Shown: positions 1-7,023 of the stretch, one piece after another | How positions within the stretch are numbered: the first letter of the stretch is position 1 | Layout: every line of letters begins with the position of its first letter | Source of the DNA: Saprospiraceae bacterium | Lineage (GTDB): Bacteria; Bacteroidota; Bacteroidia; Chitinophagales; Saprospiraceae | Length of the DNA stretch: 13,645 bases | Assembly (NCBI GenBank): GCA_027009605.1 | Contig: JALVCY010000217.1 | Span: forward strand, 1-13,645 | Direction: 5' to 3' | Position numbers and translations under genes: made by a program | The notes under the pieces: model-generated | Databases searched by the model: none | What the model was told of the DNA's origin: nothing | Seen by the model: only the letters and a program-made list of their open reading frames with translations

Positions 1-216
1 CCGAACACCGAATAATGAAGTAAAAATCCCAACAAAAACCCATATCATCTCAACCTGCGAAGCTCTCAACCCGAAGTCCGAATCCACGATAGTAATCGGG
101 ACGAGTCTCAACCTAGAGAGCCGAAGGCGAACGTCTCAACTTTTTCAACTAGCGAAGCTTGCGAGCGAATCAACTTCTTCAACTTTCTCGACAAACAGAA
201 TATCGAATGTAGAATG
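1..216. repeat. Intergenic modular repeat, left unit 1
   Basis: First of two direct copies, the second starting at 217. It contains a stretch of ATTCG-type words, CTCAAC spacers (GTTGAG on the other strand), and mini-hairpins such as GCC-GAA-GGC at 120-128 and AGC-GAA-GCT at 151-159. Unit 1 carries about 15 extra bases around positions 83-106 compared with unit 2. Bases 1-128 recur in inverted orientation at 13266-13395 with roughly nine in ten bases identical by eye. No open reading frame here is credible. Confidence 0.85.
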
Positions 217-410
217 CCGAACACCGAATAATGAAGTAAAAATCCCAACAAAAACCCAAATCATCTCAACCTGCGAAGCTCTCAACCCGAAGTCCGAAGG
301 ACAAGTCTCAACCTAGAGAGCCGAAGGCGAACGTCTCAACTTTTCAACTAGCGAAGCTTGCGAGCGAATCAACTTCTTCAACTAGCGCAGCGAATCAACT
401 CCTTCAACTA
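217..410. repeat. Intergenic modular repeat, left unit 2
   Basis: Direct copy of 1-216, beginning with the same CCGAACACCGAATAATGAAG word. The internal stretch is shortened, so that a clean GTCC-GAA-GGAC hairpin appears at 292-302, followed by GCC-GAA-GGC at 320-328. It ends in CAAC/GCGAATC words and runs into the terminator of the minus-strand gene. Its left neighbour 192-216 also matches, inverted, part of 13396-13416. Confidence 0.85.
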
Positions 411-452
411 AAAGAAAAAACAAAAAGCCGACCCAAATAATTGAATCGGCTA
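411..452 (-). terminator. Rho-independent terminator of the glucosaminidase gene
   Basis: Read on the minus strand, a 6-bp stem AGCCGA/TCGGCT (446-451 paired with 426-431) with a 14-nt loop is followed by a long T-rich tract (complement of 411-425). It lies just after the stop codon of the gene at 475-1299, which is the expected place. Confidence 0.75.
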
Positions 453-474
453 ATTGCCCTACATATAAAAAAAC

Positions 475-1299
475 TTACTTCTTGTACTCAAAATGGTCGA
501 TTTTGGAACGATCCACTTGCCGGATAATAGGTTTGGTTTCTTCGGAGAGATAGACATAAAACTTGGTTGCCGCAGGCTCCGGAGTCCGGTTGGTATCAAA
601 TTGGATACTTTCGGCCATTTCTTTTTCTTGTTGGGCAGATTCTGCTAATAATTCCTTTTGAGTGGTATTTTGTGCCACCTGCTCAAATATGCTTTGTAGT
701 GCTCGGAGCGCTTGGCGGTTATCGGGGTGGACAGCTTCCAAATTGATAGGTATATGGTGTGCAATCCGAAAAGCGACCTTGTCAAAATCATTTAGATGGT
801 GCCGCTCAATCAGATGGATGAGTTTGCTGGCATATTTTGGGTCGGTGGCATATCCGGCTCTTTGAAGACCGCGAGCCCACCCCCGATAGTTGAACAAACC
901 TTTCTCGAATAGCCGGTTATAGCGTCGGCTATTAGCCAAAAACTCGGAATGGTCACGCCAAGACTCCTCGGGAAAGTCGTATTTTCTAAATCTGGATTTT
1001 TTGACAAATCGCCGATGATGCTTGTATTCGGCAGAGCGCATGACGACATAGGGGCCGTCCCAATCACTTTTGGCTTTGATGCCAAAGAAATTGTTATTTT
1101 CTTTAGCTAATTGGCTGGTGCCGTGCTTAGATTCTAGGAAGGCTTGCGCCAAAATAATACTTGCGGGAATGTCATAGTCTATCATTTGCCGAACGGCGAT
1201 ATAACCATAATTCTCTGTAAAAGAAGAGACATCTTCCGGGCTATAGCCCCATACCGAAAACGGTAACAATAGAAAAAGTAAATGTAGGTACTTCAGCAT
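475..1299 (-). CDS. Secreted glucosaminidase-family peptidoglycan hydrolase
   Basis: 274 residues. An N-terminal hydrophobic signal peptide (about residues 1-18, ending SVWG) is followed by a glucosaminidase domain (Pfam family of FlgJ C-terminus and LytG-like enzymes, about residues 20-172). The family signature is visible: LAQAFLESKHGTSQLA, with E56 as the likely catalytic acid, then NNFFGIK (69-75), a central region rich in basic and aromatic residues, and GYATDPKYASKL (149-160). The enzyme should cleave the glycan backbone of peptidoglycan outside the inner membrane. The C-terminal 100 residues are not recognised and hold a Glu/Gln-rich stretch (209-232). No lipobox cysteine is present, so it is periplasmic or exported rather than a lipoprotein. 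It is transcribed alone, divergent from the TPR gene, and ends at a clear terminator. The exact bond cleaved cannot be told from sequence. Confidence 0.9.
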   Translation of the reverse strand: MLKYLHLLFLLLPFSVWGYSPEDVSSFTENYGYIAVRQMIDYDIPASIILAQAFLESKHGTSQLAKENNNFFGIKAKSDWDGPYVVMRSAEYKHHRRFVKKSRFRKYDFPEESWRDHSEFLANSRRYNRLFEKGLFNYRGWARGLQRAGYATDPKYASKLIHLIERHHLNDFDKVAFRIAHHIPINLEAVHPDNRQALRALQSIFEQVAQNTTQKELLAESAQQEKEMAESIQFDTNRTPEPAATKFYVYLSEETKPIIRQVDRSKIDHFEYKK

Positions 1300-1318
1300 T
1301 TTGGGTTGTTTCAGTTTA

Positions 1319-1326
1319 CAAATAAA
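1319..1326 (-). promoter_or_regulatory. Possible -7 box for the glucosaminidase gene
   Basis: On the minus strand this reads TTTATTTG, seven of eight matches to the Bacteroidota -7 consensus TAnnTTTG, 19 nt before the start codon. T-rich sequence containing TTTTTG lies upstream (1350-1355), but the spacing of 23 nt is longer than usual, so this is only a candidate. Confidence 0.3.
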
Positions 1327-1368
1327 TGTAGCCTTCTGTCGGCCGCAATCAAAAACAAAAAGTGATGA

Positions 1369-1392
1369 TGGTACCTGTGTTTACAGGTACCA
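1369..1392. promoter_or_regulatory. Perfect 10-bp inverted repeat in divergent intergenic region
   Basis: TGGTACCTGT (1369-1378) and ACAGGTACCA (1383-1392) are exact reverse complements with a 4-nt loop GTTT. No T tract follows on either strand, and it lies between two divergent genes, upstream of both. An operator or an RNA hairpin in the leader of the minus-strand gene is therefore more likely than a terminator. The binding factor is unknown. Confidence 0.55.
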
Positions 1393-1447
1393 CCAAAACT
1401 TGCCCAAAGTCATTTTTTCTCATAGTATGTTGACAGTTGGGAACGAC

Positions 1448-1496
1448 TTTTGTACTGCAAGTTAAGTGCCAAGTTTTGTTATGTACATTAAATTTG
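1448..1496 (+). promoter_or_regulatory. Candidate promoter(s) of the TPR gene
   Basis: TAAATTTG at 1489-1496 matches the Bacteroidota -7 consensus TAnnTTTG exactly but ends only 4 nt before the ATG, which would give a nearly leaderless mRNA. An alternative is TTTTG (1448-1452) as -33 with AAGTTTTG (1471-1478; seven of eight matches) as -7. I cannot decide between them from sequence. Confidence 0.4.
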
Positions 1497-1500
1497 CCTG

Positions 1501-2523
1501 ATGAGTAAAGCCATACCTATTTTTATTTATTTATTGTTTTTTGCGCAAGCGTCTTTGGGTCAAGAGTTGGCGGAGAAGTATTTTGCGAAAGGGGTTGAGT
1601 TCCAGGAACTTGGCGTTGCTGCCCGGGCTTTGGATTATTATACGGTGGCGTTAGAGAAAAATCCGGATTACCGGGAAGCACGTTATAATCGGGCGATTGT
1701 TTATTTTCAGATGCAGGAGTACCACAAGGCGTTGTTTGATGTGCGCACACTCATTGGCAAAGACCCGATGGATCCGGACTTGTATAGTTTGACGGGATTG
1801 ATTTATGCCAAATTGGATCAGGCCGAGAAGGCGGATTACTATATCAATCGTGCCATAGATATTGATGATCAGCCGATATTTCACTTGCGTAAAGCTGATA
1901 TCTTGCTCCAAAAAGGGCAGCCGGAAAAGGTGTTTAATGAATTGTCCAAAGCGCTTGAAGATTCTTTTTTGGAAGCGTCCGCACTGGAGCTCCAAGCCAA
2001 TGCCTACATAGATTTGCATCAACCGAATCAGGCGTTGGGGACATACACACGACTCATTAATCTAGAACCGCGACCCGAATATTATTTTAACCGGGGGCTT
2101 TTGCGCAAGCAAAAAAAAGACTTTAAAGGGGCTTGCAAGGATTTTGCGGAAGCGTCCAAAACGTCTTTTTTTGAAGATGCGCTGGAGGAGTTGATTCGCT
2201 GCCAATGGAAGTCCGAAGATTTTGAAGGGGCCGAACAGACCGCCAAAAATGGGATTATTCACTTCCCAAACAATCCGACTTTTTACTTATTTTCCGGCCT
2301 GGTTACGCTTAAAAAAGGGAAGCGTGACTTGGCTTTTCAATGGTTTGACCGGGCGGAGCAACTGGGGATGAAAAGCCCTGAATTATACATCAATAAAGGG
2401 CTCGCACTAATCCATACTGACAAAGACAAAGCAAAAGATTTATTCCTGCTTGCGCTAAAATTAGATCCGGAAAACCTAGCCGCTCAGCACAATTTGGATT
2501 TGTTGAAATCAGGGGTGGAATAA
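1501..2523 (+). CDS. Secreted tetratricopeptide-repeat protein
   Basis: 340 residues. A signal peptide (about 1-20, ending ASLG before QE) is followed by tandem TPR helices across the whole mature protein. Good repeats are seen at about 21-54 (AEKYFAKGVEF, ending EKNP), 57-90 (REARYNRAIVYFQ, ending KDP), 93-126, 161-190 (ending NLEP), 193-226 (YYFNRGLLRKQKKDF), 260-290 and 295-326 (ending KLDPEN). No catalytic domain is fused, so it is probably a periplasmic or outer-membrane-associated scaffold for protein contacts; the partner is unknown. Two copies of the 10-mer TTGCGCAAGC lie in its coding sequence (1541-1550 and 2101-2110). The start is supported by the signal peptide. The next gene follows after 154 nt with its own candidate promoter. 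Confidence 0.85.
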   Translation: MSKAIPIFIYLLFFAQASLGQELAEKYFAKGVEFQELGVAARALDYYTVALEKNPDYREARYNRAIVYFQMQEYHKALFDVRTLIGKDPMDPDLYSLTGLIYAKLDQAEKADYYINRAIDIDDQPIFHLRKADILLQKGQPEKVFNELSKALEDSFLEASALELQANAYIDLHQPNQALGTYTRLINLEPRPEYYFNRGLLRKQKKDFKGACKDFAEASKTSFFEDALEELIRCQWKSEDFEGAEQTAKNGIIHFPNNPTFYLFSGLVTLKKGKRDLAFQWFDRAEQLGMKSPELYINKGLALIHTDKDKAKDLFLLALKLDPENLAAQHNLDLLKSGVE

Positions 2524-2529
2524 TTTCTT

Positions 2530-2557
2530 CGGTGTGGCGGTGTACCGGCTAGGCGGC
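2530..2557 (-). repeat. Degenerate copy of the CTAGCCGTTA repeat module
   Basis: Read on the minus strand, this stretch matches the GCTGCCTAG plus CCGTTACA module seen near 3558-3590 at about 24 of 28 positions. It is an old, diverged, inverted copy in the gap between the TPR and methyltransferase genes. Confidence 0.5.
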
Positions 2558-2665
2558 CAAGAGATTTAGGTAATGAGCCGGGAAAGACACGAAAAGATCC
2601 GGGCAATGATGGTTGAATGACTATTTCTTTCTCAAAACAATCCAAAAGATTTCGCCCCAAAAAAC

Positions 2666-2673
2666 TATCTTTG
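2666..2673 (+). promoter_or_regulatory. -7 promoter box of the methyltransferase gene
   Basis: TATCTTTG matches TAnnTTTG exactly and ends 4 nt before the ATG at 2678, the same distance as in front of the TPR gene. Transcription would begin at or very near the start codon. No clear -33 TTTG is visible upstream. Confidence 0.5.
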
Positions 2674-2677
2674 CGGG

Positions 2678-3379
2678 ATGAAAGCACAGCTTTATTTATT
2701 GCCGGTTCCCCTTTCGGAAACCGATATTCATACCATCCCCGAGTATAATCGCCGGATAATGGGCCAAATTCAATTTTTTATTGTCGAAAGAGTCCGTACC
2801 GCTCGAAGATTTATTCGAAAATTAGCGCCAGAAGTGGTCATTGATGACTTGACCTTTTTTGAACTGAATAAGCGGACGACACCCGGTGACTTGCAGCAAA
2901 TGTTGACGCCCATCCGGCAAGGGCATGATGTGGGACTGATGTCCGAAGCGGGCTGTCCGGGGGTGGCTGATCCGGGCGCATTGATTGTGGCGATGGCACA
3001 TGAAGCAGACATTGTCGTTCATCCATTAGTGGGGCCGTCTTCTATATTGTTGGCCTTGATGGGAAGCGGGATGAATGGGCAGGCATTTAGTTTTCATGGT
3101 TACCTTCCGGCAAAAAAAGAGCAGCTAATCCCTGCTTTGCGAAAACTGGAACAGCTCGCCCGCCGGCAAAAGGCAGCCCAAATTTTTATCGAAACACCTT
3201 ATCGAAACCAACAAATCTTGACCCAAGCCATGGCCGTGCTCTCCACGAACACCCGGTTGACCATCGCCGCCGACCTGACCATGCCTACGCAATTCATCCA
3301 AACCAAAACCATCGCCCAATGGAAAAAAAATCTCCCGAAGGACTTGCATAAACGGCCGGTGGTTTTTGTGTTGCAGTAG
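2678..3379 (+). CDS. Short RsmI-like (tetrapyrrole-methylase fold) SAM-dependent methyltransferase
   Basis: 233 residues, shorter than typical RsmI (about 270-290). The TP_methylase fold is clear: GLMSEAGCPGVADPG (86-100) is the RsmI-type GxxSDAGxPGxxDPG SAM-binding motif, VGPSSILLALMGSGM (118-132) matches the PGPSA...SG segment, FSFHGYLP (137-144) matches F.F.GFLP, and ETPYR (172-176) matches the E[ST]PhR motif. The N-terminus (LYLLPVPLSE) departs from the canonical LYVVATPIGNL, and the C-terminal extension of true RsmI is missing. Known RsmI methylates the 2'-OH of C1402 in 16S rRNA; whether this short form does so or acts on another substrate cannot be told. A separate full-length rsmI may exist elsewhere. 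Cytosolic. It is followed by repeat DNA with no obvious terminator. Confidence 0.85.
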   Translation: MKAQLYLLPVPLSETDIHTIPEYNRRIMGQIQFFIVERVRTARRFIRKLAPEVVIDDLTFFELNKRTTPGDLQQMLTPIRQGHDVGLMSEAGCPGVADPGALIVAMAHEADIVVHPLVGPSSILLALMGSGMNGQAFSFHGYLPAKKEQLIPALRKLEQLARRQKAAQIFIETPYRNQQILTQAMAVLSTNTRLTIAADLTMPTQFIQTKTIAQWKKNLPKDLHKRPVVFVLQ

Positions 3380-3394
3380 GGATGAACGTTAGTT

Positions 3395-3470
3395 GCCTTC
3401 GGCGTTCAATTTGTGCTTCGCACGCTTGCCTGCTGCAGGCAGGTTCAATTTGCCCTTCGGACGTTCAAGG
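3395..3470. repeat. GTTCAA-spaced mini-hairpin repeat
   Basis: A string of short hairpins separated by GTTCAA(TTTG) words: GCC-TTC-GGC (3395-3403), GTGC-TTC-GCAC (3413-3423), TGCCTG-CTG-CAGGCA (3427-3441), and an imperfect GCCC-TTC-GGAC (3452-3462). The spacers stay constant while the stems differ, and the loop is mostly TTC. Confidence 0.65.
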
Positions 3471-3490
3471 GGGCGCTCTCTTTCCTGCCT

Positions 3491-3533
3491 ACCTTTGCCC
3501 TTTGCCCTTTTACCTTTCACCTTTGACCTTTAA
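3491..3533. repeat. Degenerate CCTTT heptamer tract
   Basis: About six imperfect tandem units of roughly 7 nt, of the form CCTTTGC, CCTTTTA, CCTTTCA, CCTTTGA, CCTTTAA. Non-coding and adjacent to the octamer array. Confidence 0.6.
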
Positions 3534-3566
3534 CGGCGTTCAAGGAGTAGGCTCTTGGCTGCCTAG

Positions 3567-3636
3567 CCGTTATACCGTTACACCGTTACACCGTTACACC
3601 GTTACACCGTTATACCGTTATACCGTTATACCGTTA
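3567..3636. repeat. Tandem octamer CCGTTA[C/T]A, eight copies
   Basis: Eight full 8-bp units run from 3567 to 3630 (one CCGTTATA, four CCGTTACA, three CCGTTATA), plus a partial ninth. The array is led by GCTGCCTAG, which also leads the CCGTTAAA arrays at 13217 and 13577. Too short and too lacking in spacers to be CRISPR. Confidence 0.9.
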
Positions 3637-3723
3637 GTTGTCTTGACTCTTCGGATTTTGCCTTATTTTGGCACAAAGCCCTTCGTCCCGGATATAAACT
3701 CCATTCGTTTCCAAAATTTTACC

Positions 3724-3731
3724 TAATTTTG
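3724..3731 (+). promoter_or_regulatory. Candidate -7 box for the peroxidase-holB-ricT run
   Basis: TAATTTTG matches TAnnTTTG exactly. It would give a leader of about 85 nt before the ATG at 3822. No convincing -33 element is visible at the usual spacing. It is the only good box in the gap before the three-gene run. Confidence 0.4.
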
Positions 3732-3821
3732 TGAAAACAGATTTTAAAATCAACAAGTACGCTGTCTTGGTTGATGCATCGTCCGATGTCGCCAATTTTA
3801 GTACTTGTAAGTTACCACCAG

Positions 3822-4295
3822 ATGTCCATACACCAATTTAAAGTAAAATCTATCGACGGCCAAACCATAGATTTGGCTGACTACAAAGGCAAGAAATTGA
3901 TGATAGTCAATATTGCTTCGGAATGTGGGTTTACCCATCAGCTGGCTCAATTGCAAGAACTTCATGAAAAATACGGAGACAAACTCGAAGTCATCGGTTT
4001 TCCAAGTAATGATTTTGGGGGGCAAGAGCCCAAAAGTGAGCCGGAAATACTGGATTTTTGCCAAAAAGAATATCATGTGACTTTTCCGTTGACCGAAAAA
4101 GTCAAAGTCAAAGGGCGCAATAAGCACCCGGTGTTTAAGTGGTTGACCCAAAGTAGTGAAAATGGACACATGGATAATAAAGTTGGTTGGAATTTTCAAA
4201 AATACTTGATTAGTGAAGATGGCGAACTGGAAGCGATGCTTTCGCCGGCCAATCCGCCTATTTGTGAAGTCGTGATGGCTTGGCTGGGGGAGTAA
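3822..4295 (+). CDS. Glutathione peroxidase family (thioredoxin-type) peroxidase
   Basis: 157 residues from the ATG at 3822. An in-frame ATG at 3771 exists, but its extra 17 residues (MMHRPMSPILV...) do not resemble the family, which begins as here with a short MS.HQFKVKSIDG start. The catalytic tetrad is complete: peroxidatic C35 (ASECGFT), Q68 (GGQEP), W123 and N124 (GWNFQKYL). C80 in the DFCQKEY segment matches the resolving cysteine of thioredoxin-dependent 2-Cys GPx enzymes, so the likely reductant is thioredoxin rather than glutathione. It reduces hydrogen peroxide and lipid hydroperoxides. The fold is a short thioredoxin-like single domain with no signal peptide, hence cytosolic. It lies 25 nt ahead of holB on the same strand and is probably co-transcribed with it, although the two functions are unrelated. 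Confidence 0.92.
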   Translation: MSIHQFKVKSIDGQTIDLADYKGKKLMIVNIASECGFTHQLAQLQELHEKYGDKLEVIGFPSNDFGGQEPKSEPEILDFCQKEYHVTFPLTEKVKVKGRNKHPVFKWLTQSSENGHMDNKVGWNFQKYLISEDGELEAMLSPANPPICEVVMAWLGE

Positions 4296-4320
4296 GCGCC
4301 CAATAGAAAAAAAGAAGTCA

Positions 4321-5442
4321 ATGCAATTCAAACAAATCCCCGGTAGATTAAAAATCAAACAAGAGCTAAAAAATATGGCATCCGAAGGCCGGGTGTCTCA
4401 TGCGCTGATGTTTTTGGGGCCGGAAGGCAATGGAGGCTTGGCGATGGCCTTTGCCTTTGCGCAATACTTGTTGTGTACGGATCGCCAAGACGGGGATAGT
4501 TGTGGTGTTTGCCGGCATTGCCGACGGGTGGAGCAGCACATACATCCGGATGTGCACTATACGTTTCCGGTTATTTCTCGTTCGGGTTATGAGGGGATGA
4601 GTTCGGAATTTTATAAGGAGTGGCGCGAGTTGCTTGCACAAAAACCCTATCCGTCGATACATGACTGGATGGATGTCTTGGGGGCAGAAAATAAGCAGTT
4701 TAATATCAATAAAAATGAGTGCCAGCGCATCGTACAGCAGCTTTCGCTAAAATCCGTGGAAGCGCCTTATAAGATTCAAATTATCTGGCTTCCGGAATAT
4801 TTGGGCAAAGAAGGCAATCGTTTGTTGAAAATAATAGAAGAGCCGCCGGCAGATACCTTGTTCTTTTTGGTTGCCCAAAATACGGAGCAAATCCTAAATA
4901 CGATTATTTCCCGTTGTCAGATTATGCATCTTTCTTCCTTTACGGACGAAGAAGTGAAGGAATTTGCACAAAATCAATGGGGTATGGATGAGAACAAAGC
5001 GCAAACCGTAGCGTTACTAGCAGAGGGCAATTTGAGTACAGCTTACCATATTGCGCAAGCACAATCTGATGAGTTAACGCCTATATTTATACGATGGATG
5101 CGGTTGGCTTTTCAAGATAAGGAAGGGCAACTGGTCGGTTTGGTAGAAGAAATGGCCAAGTTGGGTCGGGAGCGTCAAAAGCAATTGATGAATTTAGGCC
5201 TCCGATTGCTGCGGATGATGTTGCTTTCGCGAATGGCCGGGAGCAAGCCGGAAGGTTTGGAAGAATCACAAGCCGTGTTTATCCAAAAAATGGCTGCTTT
5301 TATAGGTTTTGATGGATTGAGTGAGTTGGTCGCCTTGTTAGATGAGTGCTATTATGCGATTGAAAGGAATGCGAATCCTAAGATTTTATTTATGGATGTA
5401 TCTTTCAAAATCAATCGAATTTTGCGCAAGCAGCTAAGTTGA
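4321..5442 (+). CDS. holB: DNA polymerase III delta' subunit (clamp loader)
   Basis: 373 residues. The AAA+ clamp-loader fold is recognisable: an N-terminal Q(I)PGRLKIKQELKNM with SHALMFLGPEGNGGLAMA (26-43) is a degenerate Walker A without the lysine, as expected for the non-ATP-binding delta' subunit. Four cysteines C52, C61, C64 and C67 (C-x8-CxxCxxC) form the zinc module. NRLLKIIEEPP (166-176) is the highly conserved sensor region, and SRC (197-199) is the delta'/gamma signature. The C-terminal helical collar (about 220-373) follows. It loads the sliding clamp with delta and gamma/tau. It starts 25 nt after the peroxidase, with an A-rich AAGAAG leader, and is followed by ricT after 39 nt; holB followed by yaaT/ricT is also the order in Bacillus subtilis. 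It contains two copies of TTGCGCAAGC (5051-5060 and 5422-5431). Confidence 0.93.
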   Translation: MQFKQIPGRLKIKQELKNMASEGRVSHALMFLGPEGNGGLAMAFAFAQYLLCTDRQDGDSCGVCRHCRRVEQHIHPDVHYTFPVISRSGYEGMSSEFYKEWRELLAQKPYPSIHDWMDVLGAENKQFNINKNECQRIVQQLSLKSVEAPYKIQIIWLPEYLGKEGNRLLKIIEEPPADTLFFLVAQNTEQILNTIISRCQIMHLSSFTDEEVKEFAQNQWGMDENKAQTVALLAEGNLSTAYHIAQAQSDELTPIFIRWMRLAFQDKEGQLVGLVEEMAKLGRERQKQLMNLGLRLLRMMLLSRMAGSKPEGLEESQAVFIQKMAAFIGFDGLSELVALLDECYYAIERNANPKILFMDVSFKINRILRKQLS

Positions 5443-5481
5443 TAAAGGAAAAAGGTTGACCCGCACCTAAAAAGAAAAAAG

Positions 5482-6783
5482 ATGAGTGAAAAAAATACAA
5501 AATCCTATTGCGAAAGCGGTGGATGTAGTCGAAAAGATACTTATGACTGGATGGCCAAGATGGACATTAGTGATGTGGATGGATTTGACTTGGTGGAGGT
5601 TAGTTTTAAGCAAGGTGTCCATAAGGAGTTTTTTCATAATCCGGCCTATCTCCAAGCTGTGACCGGAGACATGGTGGTGGTCGATGTAGGTAGTGGGTAT
5701 GATGTGGGCAAAATTTCCCTTTCGGGAGAATTGGTCAAGCTCCAAATCAAGAAAAAAAGAATTAAGCCCAATACAGAATTCGGCAAAGTTGTCAGGTTGG
5801 CAGATAAGCGGGATTTGGATAATCTGGCACAGGCAAGAAGTATCGAAATTTCAACGATGATACGGGCGAGAGCCATTGTGAATTCGTTGGGTTTGGACAT
5901 GAAAATTGGAGATGTCCGTTATCAAGGGGATTTGCGTCAAGCGACCTTTTATTATATAGCGGACGGGCGTGTAGATTTTAGGGAATTGATTAAGGTTTAT
6001 GCTCGAGAGTTTAAGATTCGAGTAAAAATGCGCCAAGTTGGTGCCCGGCAGGAGTCGGCATTGATTGGCGGGTTGGGCTCTTGTGGCCGGGAGCTGTGTT
6101 GTTCTACTTGGTTGACGGATCTCAAATCGGTTTCCACGGCCGCCGCACGTTATCAAAATCTATCCTTTAATCAAACCAAACTGTCCGGCCAATGCGGCCG
6201 CCTAAAATGTTGCCTAAACTTTGAGTTAGATTATTACGTCGAAGCATTGCGCACCTTTCCGAAAAATGCCCGTAAGCTCAAAACCGGTGCCGGATTGGCC
6301 AAGCTGGTCAAAACCGATATTTTCCGCAAATTGATGTTTTATGCCTATGATTCCGAGAGAGGGCGCAGCAAGTTATATGCAATTACTCCGGAAAAAGCCA
6401 AAGAAATCGTAGCGATGAACAGAAAGGGAGAAGAACCGGCCAATTTGGTGGACTTGCAGGTCATGCTCAATATACCGACCGAAGAAGACCAATGGGACTA
6501 CGAAAATGTAGGCCAAGTGGTAGAATTGCCCCCGGAAGTCAGAAAACGCAGACGCAAAAATAAACGCAGATCTAATCAAAATAGAAAACGGCCTTCCACG
6601 ACACAAAATCAAAGGAGAAAACCGGCCAAATCCAAGCGCCAAGGACAAAAGTCTGTACCAAATAAGTCCAACCCCAATAAGCCTAAACCTAACCCGAATA
6701 AGCCTAAACTCAAGCCAAATAGGCCTAAACCAAACTCAGGTGCCAAGAGAAGAAGACCTACCAAGAAAAAAACGGATAATTAA
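5482..6783 (+). CDS. ricT: PSP1-domain iron-sulfur regulatory protein RicT (YaaT)
   Basis: 433 residues. The PSP1 core spans about 36-290. It carries the cysteine sets GSCGRELCC (C201, C206, C207) and QCGRLKCCLNFE (C238, C243, C244), matching the Fe-S ligand region of RicT/YaaT. Two further cysteines (C10, C15) sit at the extreme N-terminus. In Bacillus, RicT with RicA and RicF binds [4Fe-4S] clusters and governs RNase Y-dependent mRNA processing; in Bacteroidota the partners are usually not found, so the role is uncertain. The tail from about 350 is extremely basic and low in complexity: Arg/Lys stretches, then repeated P-N-K-P-K-type units (393-419), ending in GAKRRRPTKKK. It is probably disordered and may bind RNA or the ribosome. 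Last gene of the run; no terminator seen after it. Confidence 0.88.
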   Translation: MSEKNTKSYCESGGCSRKDTYDWMAKMDISDVDGFDLVEVSFKQGVHKEFFHNPAYLQAVTGDMVVVDVGSGYDVGKISLSGELVKLQIKKKRIKPNTEFGKVVRLADKRDLDNLAQARSIEISTMIRARAIVNSLGLDMKIGDVRYQGDLRQATFYYIADGRVDFRELIKVYAREFKIRVKMRQVGARQESALIGGLGSCGRELCCSTWLTDLKSVSTAAARYQNLSFNQTKLSGQCGRLKCCLNFELDYYVEALRTFPKNARKLKTGAGLAKLVKTDIFRKLMFYAYDSERGRSKLYAITPEKAKEIVAMNRKGEEPANLVDLQVMLNIPTEEDQWDYENVGQVVELPPEVRKRRRKNKRRSNQNRKRPSTTQNQRRKPAKSKRQGQKSVPNKSNPNKPKPNPNKPKLKPNRPKPNSGAKRRRPTKKKTDN

Positions 6784-7023
6784 AGGTTGAGTTTACTCCT
6801 AAAAGTATTCTGCTGTAAAACCACCAAATTTTGTTCTGTTTGGAGATTTTGTTCTGTGCTTTAATTTCTGGCTGAGTGGACTTTTCGGCGCAGACTCAAG
6901 GTTATAAGGTACGGGTGAAAGGCCTGTAGGGACGAATGGCCTGCATGCCTACTTGCACCACCTTCCAAATAGGCTTATATTTGCTATGAAAACCGCATTT
7001 TGTAAGCATCAAGAGTAGTTATT
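6784..7023. other. Intergenic stretch without an intact gene
   Basis: After ricT this stretch holds a 12-bp direct repeat ATTTTGTTCTGT (6828-6839 and 6846-6857), a weak GTAGG...CCTAC inverted pair (6926-6952), and a perfect -7-type box TATATTTG (6976-6983). The box stands two bases before an ATG that opens only a 10-codon frame (6986-7018). No protein-coding gene of reasonable length is visible on either strand. Confidence 0.5.
6976..6983 (+). promoter_or_regulatory. Orphan -7 box upstream of the decayed small ORF
   Basis: TATATTTG matches TAnnTTTG exactly and lies 41 nt upstream of the ATG at 7024. It may be the surviving promoter of the small interrupted gene. Confidence 0.35.

Noticed and set aside
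810..1085. Other frames inside the glucosaminidase gene
   Set aside because: They overlap a gene with full domain support and have no leader, motif or plausible composition.
3382..3726. Plus-strand frame of 114 codons after the methyltransferase
   Set aside because: It runs wholly through mini-hairpins, CCTTT heptamers and the CCGTTACA octamers, with a peptide of repeated YTVTPLHR-type words. It is a by-product of repeats with no stop codons.
3771..3821. Longer start for the glutathione peroxidase
   Set aside because: The 17 extra residues do not resemble the family N-terminus, and the ATG at 3822 gives the normal length of 157.
3731..3841. GTG-started frame of 36 codons overlapping the peroxidase start
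   Set aside because: It overlaps the -7 box itself and the real gene, has no ribosome-binding signal, and no recognisable peptide.
4346..4443. Loss of clamp-loader ATPase in holB because Walker A lacks lysine
   Set aside because: A degenerate Walker A is normal for the delta' subunit, so it is not a sign of decay.
6926..6952. GTAGGGACGAATGGCC...CCTAC as an inserted palindromic repeat
   Set aside because: Only a 5-bp outer stem pairs cleanly and the inner part does not, so the evidence for a repeat element is too weak.
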